Assembly (NCBI GenBank): GCA_031551765.1 | Contig: JAVBNC010000029.1 | Coordinates: 1 to 53,985, forward strand | Length of the DNA stretch: 53,985 bases | Direction of reading: 5' to 3' | DNA from: JAVBNC01 sp031551765 | GTDB lineage: Bacteria; Desulfobacterota; Desulfovibrionia; Desulfovibrionales; Desulfovibrionaceae | Part shown: positions 17,715 to 25,551 of the stretch, piece by piece | Layout: each line of letters starts with the position of its first letter | How positions within the stretch are numbered: position 1 is the stretch's first letter | Notes under the pieces: generated by a model | What the model was told of the DNA's origin: nothing | What the model saw: only the letters and a program-made list of their open reading frames with translations | Database searches by the model: none | Program-made: the position numbers and the translations under genes

Positions 17715-18185
17715 ATGCTGGAATATTATCGCTTCAAAGAGATAAGCGATCTCTTTGCGCAAGGCCGGCTGGAAGAGGCGAAACTGCGCCTGATGGAGCT
17801 TCAGGGCCGGTACATCAATCTTTGCGACGAAAATACCATGCTGCGCGCGCAAGTACAGGGTTTTGAGGATATCCTGTATCTTTCGCGCAACCTTATTTTC
17901 GACGGATCCTTTTACTGGCTGATCACGGGCACCATCAAGCAGGGCCCCTTCTGTCCCGTGTGTTACAACCGGGACGGGCTGCTGTTGCGCCTGGCGGACG
18001 ACGGCGTCACCCGGCGCTGCGGCATGTGCTCCTCGCGGTACGAGCGCAGCATGGCCCGCCTGACCCGAGCGGTTTCCGGCGACGAAAACGGCTCCAGGCC
18101 CAGACCGGGCATGGAAGCGGAAGCCGCACAGGTCGCGCCGGTGGCGCCGCGCCGCAAGGCCACCGTGATCCCCTTTGGCAAATGA
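17715..18185 (+). CDS. Conserved hypothetical protein, helical N-terminus plus zinc ribbon
   Basis: The 156-residue protein is not one I can name. The first 50 residues are helical with a coiled-coil look (FKEISDLFAQGRLEEAKLRLMELQ). A short hydrophobic-aromatic stretch (IFDGSFYWLITG) leads to paired CPVC and CGMC motifs about 20 residues apart, a likely zinc ribbon. The tail is Ala/Pro rich. GAGGGG precedes the ATG. The next gene starts 16 bases after its stop, suggesting a small operon with the pseudo-receiver/TPR protein. Confidence 0.7.
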   Translation: MLEYYRFKEISDLFAQGRLEEAKLRLMELQGRYINLCDENTMLRAQVQGFEDILYLSRNLIFDGSFYWLITGTIKQGPFCPVCYNRDGLLLRLADDGVTRRCGMCSSRYERSMARLTRAVSGDENGSRPRPGMEAEAAQVAPVAPRRKATVIPFGK

Positions 18186-18201
18186 GGCCGGGGAGGACGC
18201 C

Positions 18202-19449
18202 ATGAACGCTTTCGATACGCGCATGGAACACGTGCTGCTGCTGGCGGAACATGAGTCCCTGGTGGCCGTGGACCGCGCCGCGCTGCGCCGCCTGGGCGCG
18301 GGCCGCGTGCGCCTGCTTTCCCAGGGGCAGGAGGCGTTGCGCCTTCTGCGGGACGCCCGGGCGGAATTCCCGCCCGTGGGTATGCTCGTCTGCCACGAAC
18401 GGCTGGCCGATATGTCGGGTTTGGCCTTTTTGCAGGCCCTGCGCCAGGACCCGGCGCTCGCGTCCCTGCCTTTGGTGCTGCTGACAGGGCACAAGGAAAG
18501 CGAAATTGCCCGCAAGGCGCGCGCGTTCGGCGGCTGCGCCCTGCTGGCCAGGCCCTACACCCAGGACGATGCCGCCGCCGCGCTGCAAGAGGCCACGGGC
18601 AAGGTGGGGCTTATCCGGGTCGCCCCGGAGCTTTCCACGGAAGCCTTTGTGGAAGCGTCCGTGCAAGTGCCTGCGCAAGTATTTAGGGCGGCGGCCGTGC
18701 CGGAAGCGCCCGCCGCGTCAGGAACCGTGGCGGACACCCGCGTAGTGGCGTCCGCTCCTCAGGCCTCCGTGCCGTTGCGCGCTCCAGCGCGGGCCGGGAT
18801 TCCGGCCGGGGACGGAAGCCTGGGTTCCGGGGCGGAAGCGTTCTTCCGGCGCGGGCTTGAAATCATGCGCCAGGGGGAAGACGCGCCCGGGGCGCGCAAG
18901 GCGCTCTTGCGGGCCTACGAGATGGACCCCCTGCACGCGGAAGCCTGCCTTGCCTTAAGCAAAAACAGCAAGGCCCTGGGGCTGGAGCAGGAAAGCCGGA
19001 CCTGGCTGTGCCGGGCGGGCGTGGCCTGCCTGCGCCGCCACGAGCCTTTGCGCGCGCACGATATTTTCTCCAAGCTGCCGCGCGCGCGGGGCGAGGGCAA
19101 CCCCCTGCTGCCGGAAGCCATCACGCTGCTGCGCGAGGGCGAATCCAGGGCCGCGGCCTTTGCCTTGCTGGAAGCCCACGCCCTGGAACCGGAACAGCCC
19201 CTGCACGCGCTGGTCAGCAGGGCCACCCTGTTCACGGACGCGCCGGAAGAGGCCATGCGTTCCCTGTGCAAGGCCCTGGCCGGGGCCGGATACAACAGCA
19301 CGGCGCGCGGTTTGCAGAACCGGCTGCTGTCTTCCCCCTTGCCGCGGGAAGACAGCGAGGCCGCGGGCTTCTGGGACCGTTTCCCCGTGCTGCGGGACAT
19401 CGTTTCCGTGGCCTCGTTCACCTTCAGCGCCTGGAAACACGCGGCCTGA
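18202..19449 (+). CDS. Pseudo-receiver domain protein with C-terminal TPR-like repeats
   Basis: Residues about 8-125 follow the response-regulator fold (GMLVCHERLADMSGLAFLQAL, PLVLLTGHKE, LLARPYT), but the phosphoacceptor Asp position is His, the acidic pair is AEHE rather than DD, and the conserved Lys is Arg. A low-complexity linker rich in Ala, Pro and Val follows (about 140-210). The last 200 residues look like TPR helices (FFRRGLEIMRQGEDAPGARK, AYEMDPLHAEACLALSKNSK). A phosphorylation-independent scaffold is the best guess. ATG 18202 has GGGAGG upstream; a TTG at 18175 would overlap the previous gene. Confidence 0.72.
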   Translation: MNAFDTRMEHVLLLAEHESLVAVDRAALRRLGAGRVRLLSQGQEALRLLRDARAEFPPVGMLVCHERLADMSGLAFLQALRQDPALASLPLVLLTGHKESEIARKARAFGGCALLARPYTQDDAAAALQEATGKVGLIRVAPELSTEAFVEASVQVPAQVFRAAAVPEAPAASGTVADTRVVASAPQASVPLRAPARAGIPAGDGSLGSGAEAFFRRGLEIMRQGEDAPGARKALLRAYEMDPLHAEACLALSKNSKALGLEQESRTWLCRAGVACLRRHEPLRAHDIFSKLPRARGEGNPLLPEAITLLREGESRAAAFALLEAHALEPEQPLHALVSRATLFTDAPEEAMRSLCKALAGAGYNSTARGLQNRLLSSPLPREDSEAAGFWDRFPVLRDIVSVASFTFSAWKHAA

Positions 19450-19613
19450 CCCAGCCAGGGCCTGTTAAGGCCACGAGGATTTTTGTTCTCCGCCAAGGAA
19501 GAAAGCTTTTTTATGGAGGGAGGGTACTCTTACGGTACTCGACCGGAATAAAAAAGGTTTCTGACGCAGGCGGAGGACAAAAAGACCGTAGCCTCACAGG
19601 CCTCAAAACAAAC

Positions 19614-19657
19614 AGCGGCCAGGATACGCAAGGGCTTGCCCCGCGCATCCCGGCCGC
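19614..19657. terminator. Bidirectional terminator between converging genes
   Basis: Arms 19614-19629 and 19642-19657 (AGCGGCC and GGCCGCT at the outer ends) pair with a few wobbles. Plus-strand sequence after it reads GATACTATTTT, and on the minus strand GTTTTGTTTT, so it can serve both the TPR gene and the PilZ gene. Confidence 0.7.
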
Positions 19658-19676
19658 TGATACTATTTTCCGCGCG

Positions 19677-20120
19677 CTACTCGGCGGCGCTGGCAAAAGC
19701 CTTCGCAATCAGCCGTTCCAGGGCCTGGCTCTGGCTTTCGTCCACATTCACGAAACGGAACCCGATAAGGTAGGAACCGGCCGCCGGTTTTACCCAGGCC
19801 ACTTCCGCCAGGGCCATCAGGTATTGTTCCGCGTCGTTTTCATAAACTTTGAAGAAGGACGAGGAAAATTTGTTGAGCATGGGTATGAGCACCCGCAACT
19901 GGTACACGTCCCCTTTGGTGAAAGGGCTGCGCGCTTCCACGCACAGGCCGCCCTTGCTGATATCACAGCAGGTGGTTTCCATGCCGGGGTCTTTGTTCGC
20001 GGACAGGGACAGGCGCTTGGCTTCCACGGGATAGGGCCGGGGCAGACGCCGGTAGCTCCGTTTGTCAATGGCGTCCTGGCTGGGCATGGAGGGGGCCCGC
20101 AGGCGCTGGTTTTTGATCAT
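19677..20120 (-). CDS. PilZ domain protein (probable c-di-GMP sensor)
   Basis: The 147-residue protein has the PilZ binding motifs in order, an arginine-rich KRSYRRLPRPYPVEAK (about 18-34) and DISKGGLCVEA (about 53-63), which fit RxxxR and D/NxSxxG. The rest continues as the PilZ beta barrel (VYQLRVLIPML, GSYLIGFRFVNVDESQSQ). It is a single-domain protein, so its partner is unknown. ATG 20120 follows AGGAGG on the minus strand; the frame is open far upstream but that part overlaps the divergent SEC-C gene and is not conserved-looking. Confidence 0.85.
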   Translation of the reverse strand: MIKNQRLRAPSMPSQDAIDKRSYRRLPRPYPVEAKRLSLSANKDPGMETTCCDISKGGLCVEARSPFTKGDVYQLRVLIPMLNKFSSSFFKVYENDAEQYLMALAEVAWVKPAAGSYLIGFRFVNVDESQSQALERLIAKAFASAAE

Positions 20121-20265
20121 GAAAGTCCTCCTCTGGTGCGGTGGTGCCGACGGAATACAGACTTCTTTCTTTAGTGTAACACGCCCCAGGCGCCGGGGCA
20201 AGGCGCGGCCGCTTTGGCACGGGGCCGCGCTCATCCGCTTGCAGGCGGGCCCGCTTTCTGGCAAG

Positions 20266-20295
20266 AGCATTGCACGATAAAACTGCTGCAATGCT
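20266..20295 (+). promoter_or_regulatory. Small hairpin in the leader of the SEC-C gene
   Basis: A 9-bp perfect stem (20266-20274 with 20287-20295) ends three bases before the GAGGAGG ribosome site of the next gene. It could modulate translation or be the end of a small transcript. Confidence 0.4.
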
Positions 20296-20309
20296 TTTGA
20301 GGAGGCGTC

Positions 20310-20798
20310 ATGTCGGCATGTCCTTGCGGTTCCGGTAAAAAACTCAGCTCCTGCTGCGGGCCCATTATCAGCGGGAAAAACCCCGCCCCCACGGCGGAAG
20401 CCCTGATGCGGGCCCGCTACACCGCTCACTGTACCGGGGATTTTGGCTTTCTGGAAACCAGCGTGCATTCGTCCACCCGCGAAAGCGTGGACACGGCCAA
20501 GCTGCGTAAATGGTCGGAAATGGTCACCTGGCAGGGCCTGGAAGTTCTGGAAACAGAAGCGGGCGGCCCGGAAGACGAAACCGGCCGCGTTTCTTTTGTG
20601 GCCCGTTACTCCGTGGGCGAGACCCCGCAGGAAATCCGGGAGGATGCGGAGTTCGTCCGGGAAAACGGCGAATGGAGCTACCTGGACGGCAACGTGCATG
20701 GCCACACCCCTTTCCGCCGCGAAAGCCCCAAAGTCGGACGTAACGATCCCTGCCCCTGCGGCAGCGGGAAAAAATTCAAGAAGTGCTGCGCCCAGTAA
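20310..20798 (+). CDS. YchJ-like protein with two SEC-C zinc motifs
   Basis: The 162-residue protein opens with CPCGSGKKLSSCC and closes with CPCGSGKKFKKCC, the SEC-C zinc-binding motif known from the SecA C-terminus. Between them is an NTF2-like central domain (ALMRARYTAHCTGDFGFL, SYLDGNVHG). This is the YchJ/UPF0225 layout. SEC-C domains contact ribosomes or SecB in SecA; the role of YchJ is not established. The start follows GAGGAGG. It is transcribed divergently from the PilZ gene. Confidence 0.88.
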   Translation: MSACPCGSGKKLSSCCGPIISGKNPAPTAEALMRARYTAHCTGDFGFLETSVHSSTRESVDTAKLRKWSEMVTWQGLEVLETEAGGPEDETGRVSFVARYSVGETPQEIREDAEFVRENGEWSYLDGNVHGHTPFRRESPKVGRNDPCPCGSGKKFKKCCAQ

Positions 20799-20838
20799 CG
20801 GCTGTTCCTACTTTACGCTGTTTACTCCTTGCCGGGCA

Positions 20839-20876
20839 CGGCGGGCAATTTTGCGCGACAGTAAAATTGCCCGCCG
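20839..20876 (+). terminator. Hairpin after the SEC-C gene
   Basis: A perfect 14-bp stem (20839-20852 with 20863-20876) with a ten-base loop stands 41 bases past the stop. There is no clean T run, so it may be a weak or factor-assisted terminator. Confidence 0.55.
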
Positions 20877-21091
20877 CCAGCCTTGCGGCGGCTTCTCAAA
20901 AGCGTAACGTCAATAAATCAGTGTATTAGCGTATGGACCCGCTTTACATGGAAGAAGTCTGGCGTCGACAAAAGACAAAAAGAGAATTTCCGGACTGCCA
21001 CGCGATTGATTCTTGCTTATCCGGCCTCCTTTTCTGTACAGTGAACCAAACGCCGCAGGGGCGACGTGGCACATTCAGGGGGTAATCAGGC

Positions 21092-21529
21092 ATGAAGCTT
21101 TCAGCCCGAGCACGGTATGCGACCCGGATTTTGTTGGAACTGGCCGGAAGCAGAGGAACAGGGCCTCTGACAGCCTCTTCTCTTTCCCGGCGCACCGGGG
21201 TTTCCACACAGTTCATTGAACAGATTCTTAAGCCGTTGAAGCGGTCAGGCATAACCGCCAGCGTCCGAGGGGCGCTGGGCGGGCATATCCTGGTGCCGGA
21301 ACCCACCGCGGTATCGCTTGGGGACGTGGTGCGCATCATGGAAGGGGGCATCAACCTTACGGTGTGCAGCGCCAAAGGCCACATTTCCTGTCAGCGCTAT
21401 GAGAACTGCCTGACCAGAGGCGCCTGGGCCGCTCTGTCCCGCAAGCTGGAAGACTCCATGGACTCCATTTCCCTGGCCGACCTGATCCGCGGATCCGCTC
21501 CCGAGTGTCTGGGAACCCCGCCAACGTGA
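21092..21529 (+). CDS. Rrf2/IscR-family transcriptional regulator
   Basis: The 145-residue protein starts MKLSARARYATRILLELA and contains the winged helix with TASSLSRRTGVSTQFIEQIL and SGITASVRGALGGHIL, both typical of Rrf2 proteins. Three Cys follow in the pattern C-x7-C-x5-C (VCSAKGHISCQRYENC), the site that holds a 2Fe-2S or 4Fe-4S cluster in IscR, NsrR and RsrR. It may therefore sense redox state, nitric oxide or iron-sulfur status. Its last four bases overlap the aroE start, so aroE is its most direct co-expressed partner. Confidence 0.9.
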   Translation: MKLSARARYATRILLELAGSRGTGPLTASSLSRRTGVSTQFIEQILKPLKRSGITASVRGALGGHILVPEPTAVSLGDVVRIMEGGINLTVCSAKGHISCQRYENCLTRGAWAALSRKLEDSMDSISLADLIRGSAPECLGTPPT

Positions 21530-22374
21530 GTACCCCTCCCCCGCTGCTCTGCGGCGTCACGGGATTCCCTCTGGGCCAGACCCTCAGTCCGCTGCTGCAC
21601 AACTGGGCCTTTGCCCGCCTGCGCCTTGCCGGCGCCTACCACGCCTGGCCCCAGCCGCCGGAAGCGCTGGCCGCCTTTGTCGCGGCCGTGCGTACGTTGC
21701 GCGTCAGCGGCGTCAGCGTCACGATTCCCCATAAAGAACGGATGATCCCCCTGCTGGACGGCATAACGCCCGCGGCCCAGGCCGTGGGCGCCGTGAACAC
21801 CCTGTTCTGGCGGGAGGGTGCTTTGCGGGGCGACAACACCGACCTGGAAGGGTTCAGCGCCCCGCTGCGCAACCGGCCGCCCTGCGGCCTGGCCCTGGTG
21901 CTGGGGGCCGGGGGCGCGGCCAGGGCCGTGCTGGCCGCCCTGCGCCAACTGAACGTTCCGGAACGCATCCTGGCCGCCCGCGACCCGGCCAAGGCCGCCC
22001 CCCTGGCGCGGGAGTTCGGCTGCCGCGTGCTGCCCTGGGCCGAGCGGGCCAGCGTGCGGCCGCGCGACAACGGGTTCTGGGTCGTCAACACCACGCCCCT
22101 GGGCATGGCCGGCCACCAGCGGACCGAGACCCCCTACCCTGTCTTTCCGCCCGCTCCCGCCGCGGGCGGCCCGGAATACCTGGCCTACGACCTGGTCTAC
22201 AACCCCCTGCAAACCCGCTTTCTGGCCGAAGCGGCCGCAGCGGGCTGGGCCGTGCAGGACGGGCTGAGCATGTTCGTGGTCCAGGCCGCCGCCCAGTTCC
22301 GGCTCTGGACCGGCCGCGAATTCCCTCTGGATGAAGCCCGCGCTGTGGTGCTTGAGGGCTTAAAAAGGCAATAG
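21526..22374 (+). CDS. aroE: Shikimate dehydrogenase AroE
   Basis: The 282-residue enzyme reduces 3-dehydroshikimate with NADPH. The substrate site shows GVTGFPLGQTLSPLLHN, the catalytic Lys in SVTIPHKERM and the Asp in GDNTDLEGF. The nucleotide site is VLGAGGAARAVLAAL, and NTTPLGMAG plus a C-terminal DGLSMFVVQAAAQF complete the signature. The GTG at 21526 overlaps the regulator stop (GTGA) and places the conserved start at the right distance; GTG 21505 in the same frame is an alternative. Confidence 0.93.
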   Translation: MSTPPPLLCGVTGFPLGQTLSPLLHNWAFARLRLAGAYHAWPQPPEALAAFVAAVRTLRVSGVSVTIPHKERMIPLLDGITPAAQAVGAVNTLFWREGALRGDNTDLEGFSAPLRNRPPCGLALVLGAGGAARAVLAALRQLNVPERILAARDPAKAAPLAREFGCRVLPWAERASVRPRDNGFWVVNTTPLGMAGHQRTETPYPVFPPAPAAGGPEYLAYDLVYNPLQTRFLAEAAAAGWAVQDGLSMFVVQAAAQFRLWTGREFPLDEARAVVLEGLKRQ

Positions 22375-22375
22375 T

Positions 22376-22531
22376 GTCGAAGCCATCCAAGAGTGAAAGC
22401 AGGGCGCGATGCGGCACGTCCTGTGCCGCCCCCTGCGGGCGTCGCTGCGCTCCGTGCGCAACCCTTCCTGCGGTTGCGAGATCCCTGCACCCGCCAAGGG
22501 CTGGCGCCCCTGGATCCCTTTCAGGGTGGAT
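22376..22531 (+). repeat. R1 repeat with internal insert after aroE
   Basis: An R1 copy starts directly after the aroE stop and ends at TTTCAGGGTGG. It contains an extra block of about 85 bases between its palindromes; the same block occurs in reverse at about 23604-23695. The 193-bp gap before the deacetylase gene holds nothing else. Confidence 0.8.
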
Positions 22532-22567
22532 GAAAAAAGTTGCGCATATCTTGTTGCGGGTGGGAAC

Positions 22568-23395
22568 ATGAAAGGATTTGCGGAGCGGAGAGTCGGGGCT
22601 ATTTCCCTCCTCGCAATTTTTTTCTTATCTGTCAGCCTGCCCGCTTTCGCGGAAGAAATCCCCTTACCGGAACTGCGCGCCCGCATGGCGGAGCGCTACA
22701 AAAACACGCGCCCCAAACAGTGGGGCGAAGCGCTGCCCGGCATTGTCACCCGCCTGCCCGCGACCTTCAATACCGCGTCCCCCAAGGTTCTGGCCCTGAC
22801 CCTGGACACCTGCGGCGGCGGCAGAAAAGGGGCGGACCAACGCATTCTGCAGCTGCTGCGCGAATTGAAAATTCCGGTCACGGTGTTCGCCACCACGCCC
22901 TGGCTGCGTTCCCAGGATAAACTGGCCCGGGAACTGGCGGCGAATCCGCTGTTCGAGCTGGCCGCCCACGGCGAAAAGCATAAGCCCGCTTCGCTTTCCG
23001 GGCGCTCGGCTTACGGCATCAAAGGCACGGCCTCCCCCGCCGAGTTGGTGGATGAAGTGGAAGGCAACGCGCGCGTTCTCGCGGCGCTCGCCGGCAAACG
23101 GCCGCGCTGGTTCCGTTCCGGCACGGCCTATTACGACGAAGGCGCGGTGGCCCTGATTCATAACCTGGATTTGGAAATAGCCGGTTACACCGTCTCCCTG
23201 GACCAGGGAGCCACCCTGCCCGCCAAAGAAGTGGCGCGCCGCGCCCTGGCCGCCAAAAGCGGGAGCATTTTGCTCTGCCACCTGAACCACCCGGAAAGCG
23301 GCACGGCAGAGGGCCTGATGCAGGCCCTGCCGCTGTTGCGCGAGCAAGGCGTCAGGTTCGTGCTGCTTTCGGAAGTGTTGGAGAAGCGGGAGTAG
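22568..23395 (+). CDS. Exported NodB-type polysaccharide deacetylase
   Basis: The 275-residue protein has a signal peptide (MKGFAERRVGAISLL to about PAFAE). The NodB fold begins at VLALTLDTCGGG, where D80 is the catalytic base; the usual second Asp of the TFDD motif is Thr. The metal histidines fit AAHGEKHKP, and the downstream motif RWFRSGTAYYDEGAV and the final ILLCHLN match motifs 3-5. It probably removes acetyl groups from a periplasmic sugar polymer or peptidoglycan. The ATG at 22568 marks the signal peptide; the frame is open upstream only through the repeat. Confidence 0.85.
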   Translation: MKGFAERRVGAISLLAIFFLSVSLPAFAEEIPLPELRARMAERYKNTRPKQWGEALPGIVTRLPATFNTASPKVLALTLDTCGGGRKGADQRILQLLRELKIPVTVFATTPWLRSQDKLARELAANPLFELAAHGEKHKPASLSGRSAYGIKGTASPAELVDEVEGNARVLAALAGKRPRWFRSGTAYYDEGAVALIHNLDLEIAGYTVSLDQGATLPAKEVARRALAAKSGSILLCHLNHPESGTAEGLMQALPLLREQGVRFVLLSEVLEKRE

Positions 23396-23406
23396 CTGAG
23401 AGTAGT

Positions 23407-23839
23407 TGTCGAAGCCATCTAAGAATGAGAGCAGGGCTCCGCCCGGCACCCGCCAGGGGGGTGACCCCCCTGGACCCCGCGACAGGGGTATGGCTTCGCG
23501 TGCGATGAGTATCTAAGCGAGTGCGGACACAGAGGGACGCTTCGAGCAAACTGTACCGTCATACCCACCCTGAATGGGTTCCAAGGGGCGTGCCCCTTGG
23601 CGGGTGCAGGGATCTCGCAACCGCAGGAGGCGGTTGCGCACGGAGCGCGGCGACGCCCGAAGGGGGCGGCACAGGACGTGCCGCATTGAGCCCTGCTCTC
23701 ATTCCTTATACCCCCGGAGGGGGCCGGAGCGAAGCGCAGGCCAGGCCCGCCAGGGCCATGGAGCGCAGGGGCCGGGCGGATCCGGCTTTGCCGGTCCGCA
23801 TCTTACCGGCCCCGAAGCGGAAGAAAGACGGCTTCGACA
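23407..23839 (+). repeat. Composite repeat bounded by 10-bp inverted repeats (R1 parts plus R3)
   Basis: The gene-free stretch between the deacetylase and the convergent 23858 gene begins with TGTCGAAGCC (23407-23416) and ends with its exact inverse GGCTTCGACA (23830-23839). Inside are an R1 variant, the spacer seen at 11960-12025, R1 in reverse (about 23570-23604), the insert block shared with 22376-22531, and R3 (about 23703-23821). It looks like a small non-coding mobile element or a stack of them. Confidence 0.8.
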
Positions 23840-23857
23840 GCTAATTAGAAACAGCTG

Positions 23858-24610
23858 CTAACGCAGATAAGACCGTACCAGGCAGCGCAGTTCTTCGTAG
23901 GGCTGGCGTTCCTGGATGGCCATGCAGAGTTGGGTGGAGAGGGTCATTTTGCGGCCCATGTCCGCCAGCAGCGTGGCCTTGAATTTTTTCATCCACTTGC
24001 GCACGAAGGGCACGTCAAAGCCGTCCACCACCAGGGCCATGCCGTCGGCGAAGAACTGGGATTCCGCCTGGGCCAGAAAGGGGCGGATGGCGGGCTTGCC
24101 GTGGCGGCGCGCCAGCACCGCGTAAAAAAGCAGGGTCGTGCACAGGGCCGCATCCTGCTGCCGGTGGCCCAGCACGTAAAATTCGCGGGCGGTTTTGCGG
24201 TTCTCTGTTTTATTCACCCGGGACTGGGCTTCTTCCAGTATCTGCTCCGGCTCTTCCAGGGGCGTGGGGAAACAGGCCGTCATTCTGGCCAGGGTACGCA
24301 GCGGGTTTTCGCTTTGCGCCACATCCAGCACCGTAATGCGCATCAGGTCCAGCTGCCGGTCCAGGCGGGCCAGCTCGCTGGCGGCGCAAACGTCGGCCAG
24401 CTGGGTAAAGCGCGGGAGCGGGAAAGACGCCAGGGCCATGTCCAGCAAGTGGCGCACAAAGGGTTCCGCCACGTACTGGGCTTCCTCTTCCAGGGCTTTC
24501 AGGTTGCGGGCGTTGCCCACCAGCTTGCGCAGGGAGAGCCAGTACGCCGCCACCCCGTCCAGGGGCAGATGAAGAAAATCGAGCGCGGGGGTGACGGTGG
24601 ACTGGGTCAT
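23858..24610 (-). CDS. Unrecognised helical protein, 250 aa
   Basis: I do not recognise this protein. It is rich in Leu, Ala and charged residues, without signal peptide or membrane span, and appears all-helical (FVRHLLDMALASFPLPRFTQ, LDRQLDLMRITVLDVAQS, FVRKWMKKFKATLLADMG). It starts 12 bases after the stop of the CBM48-like gene and is presumably co-transcribed with it. Codon use resembles the neighbours, so it is probably native. Confidence 0.65.
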   Translation of the reverse strand: MTQSTVTPALDFLHLPLDGVAAYWLSLRKLVGNARNLKALEEEAQYVAEPFVRHLLDMALASFPLPRFTQLADVCAASELARLDRQLDLMRITVLDVAQSENPLRTLARMTACFPTPLEEPEQILEEAQSRVNKTENRKTAREFYVLGHRQQDAALCTTLLFYAVLARRHGKPAIRPFLAQAESQFFADGMALVVDGFDVPFVRKWMKKFKATLLADMGRKMTLSTQLCMAIQERQPYEELRCLVRSYLR

Positions 24611-24622
24611 GAGGAGTACGGC

Positions 24623-24928
24623 CTAGAGTTCCAGAATGGAGTTGTCCGCCTGCGCGAAAGCGCAGTACTCGTAGCTGTCCGCTTCCGCGTCGTTGAGCCA
24701 CGCGCCGTCCGCCAGGTAGCGGAAGCGCTGTGTCCCGCCCACGGGCAGGTCCAGCGCCAGGGTGAAGGACCCGTTTTTCTGGCGGCGCATAGGGTTCGCG
24801 GCCGGGTCCCAGTTGTTGAAATCGCCGCACAGCGAGACGGATTGCGCTTGGCCAGCCTCTTCCGGAGGAAGCTGGAACGTGACTTTGCACACCGGCTTCG
24901 TCTTCAAGAATTTCTTTGTAATGGACAT
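24623..24928 (-). CDS. Stand-alone CBM48/isoamylase-N-like (glycogen-recognition) domain protein
   Basis: The 101-residue protein is a single immunoglobulin-like domain with VSLCGDFNNWDPAANPM, then GSFTLALDLPVGGTQRFRYL and DSYEYCAFAQADNSIL. This is the pattern of CBM48 and AMPK-beta glycogen-binding domains, where the NNW motif starts the sugar site. No catalytic domain is attached. GGAGG precedes the chosen ATG; a longer frame upstream is not supported. Likely co-transcribed with the following helical protein. Confidence 0.75.
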   Translation of the reverse strand: MSITKKFLKTKPVCKVTFQLPPEEAGQAQSVSLCGDFNNWDPAANPMRRQKNGSFTLALDLPVGGTQRFRYLADGAWLNDAEADSYEYCAFAQADNSILEL

Positions 24929-25007
24929 GACTGCCTCCGTTAGCCCCGGTATAGCACGCTTGTCCTTTCCATGTGTACACATTTTTCCGCGCAAGGCCGC
25001 GCGGCGA

Positions 25008-25053
25008 AAAAAGAAAAACGCCGGACCGGGCGCGTGCTGCATCCGGCCCGGCG
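25008..25053 (-). terminator. Rho-independent terminator for the 25082 gene
   Basis: On the minus strand 25053-25043 pairs with 25029-25019 over 11 bp (one wobble) and is followed by TTTTTCTTTTTT. It ends the transcript of the 127-residue protein gene and separates it from the CBM48-like gene. Confidence 0.85.
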
Positions 25054-25081
25054 CGTTTGGCCGGGATGGAAAAGAAATGCC

Positions 25082-25465
25082 TCAGATATTGGCGGTCTTC
25101 AGCGTTTCTTCCAAGGAAGCTTTCAATTCTTCCGCTTTGTTGGGATCTATGCCGCACAGCCCGAACACCGCCGCCAGCAGCATGTCCGTACGCAGGGTGA
25201 TGTCCTGCACGCCGTTGTTGATGTGGCAGAGATCGCCTTCCACGTGCAGGGTATACACCTGACGCCACTTGGCCGTGTTGGAGCCGGAAACCACGGAATA
25301 CACCTGGCGGTTTTCATCCGTGAGATAAAGTTTCAGGCGGGTAAGCGCGCCGCTTTCCTCGTCGAAATAGGAACCTTCGGAAAAAAGCCGGCCCTTGAAC
25401 GTGATTTCCACGCCGGCCTCGTTGCGCAGGGTATACTCTTCAAGGGGTTGCTGCTTGTCCGCCAT
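25082..25465 (-). CDS. Conserved-looking hypothetical protein, 127 aa
   Basis: No family comes to mind. The protein is soluble, beta-rich in its first two-thirds (YTLRNEAGVEITFKGRLFSE, RLKLYLTDENRQVYSVVSG, RQVYTLHVEGDLCHINNG) and helical at the end (AEELKASLEETLKTANI). It has no signal peptide. The ATG follows AGGAG (CTCCT at 25474-25478 on the plus strand). It is transcribed after the helix-turn-helix gene, 86 bases downstream of that gene's stop, and ends at a strong terminator. Confidence 0.7.
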   Translation of the reverse strand: MADKQQPLEEYTLRNEAGVEITFKGRLFSEGSYFDEESGALTRLKLYLTDENRQVYSVVSGSNTAKWRQVYTLHVEGDLCHINNGVQDITLRTDMLLAAVFGLCGIDPNKAEELKASLEETLKTANI

Positions 25466-25551
25466 GGGCGTGCTCCTCTTGCGGCCGCCTGTGCGCGGCC
25501 TATTCCTTTTCTATATTTAACTTTGCCGTAGCTTTGGAATTGCGGATGCCT

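Noticed and set aside
20121..20705. Extension of the PilZ protein to 20705
   Set aside because: It overlaps the SEC-C gene on the opposite strand; a good ribosome site marks 20120.
23407..23839. CRISPR array or rRNA-like sequence in the repeats
   Set aside because: There are no regular short repeats with unique spacers and no rRNA or tRNA folding; modules differ in order and length.
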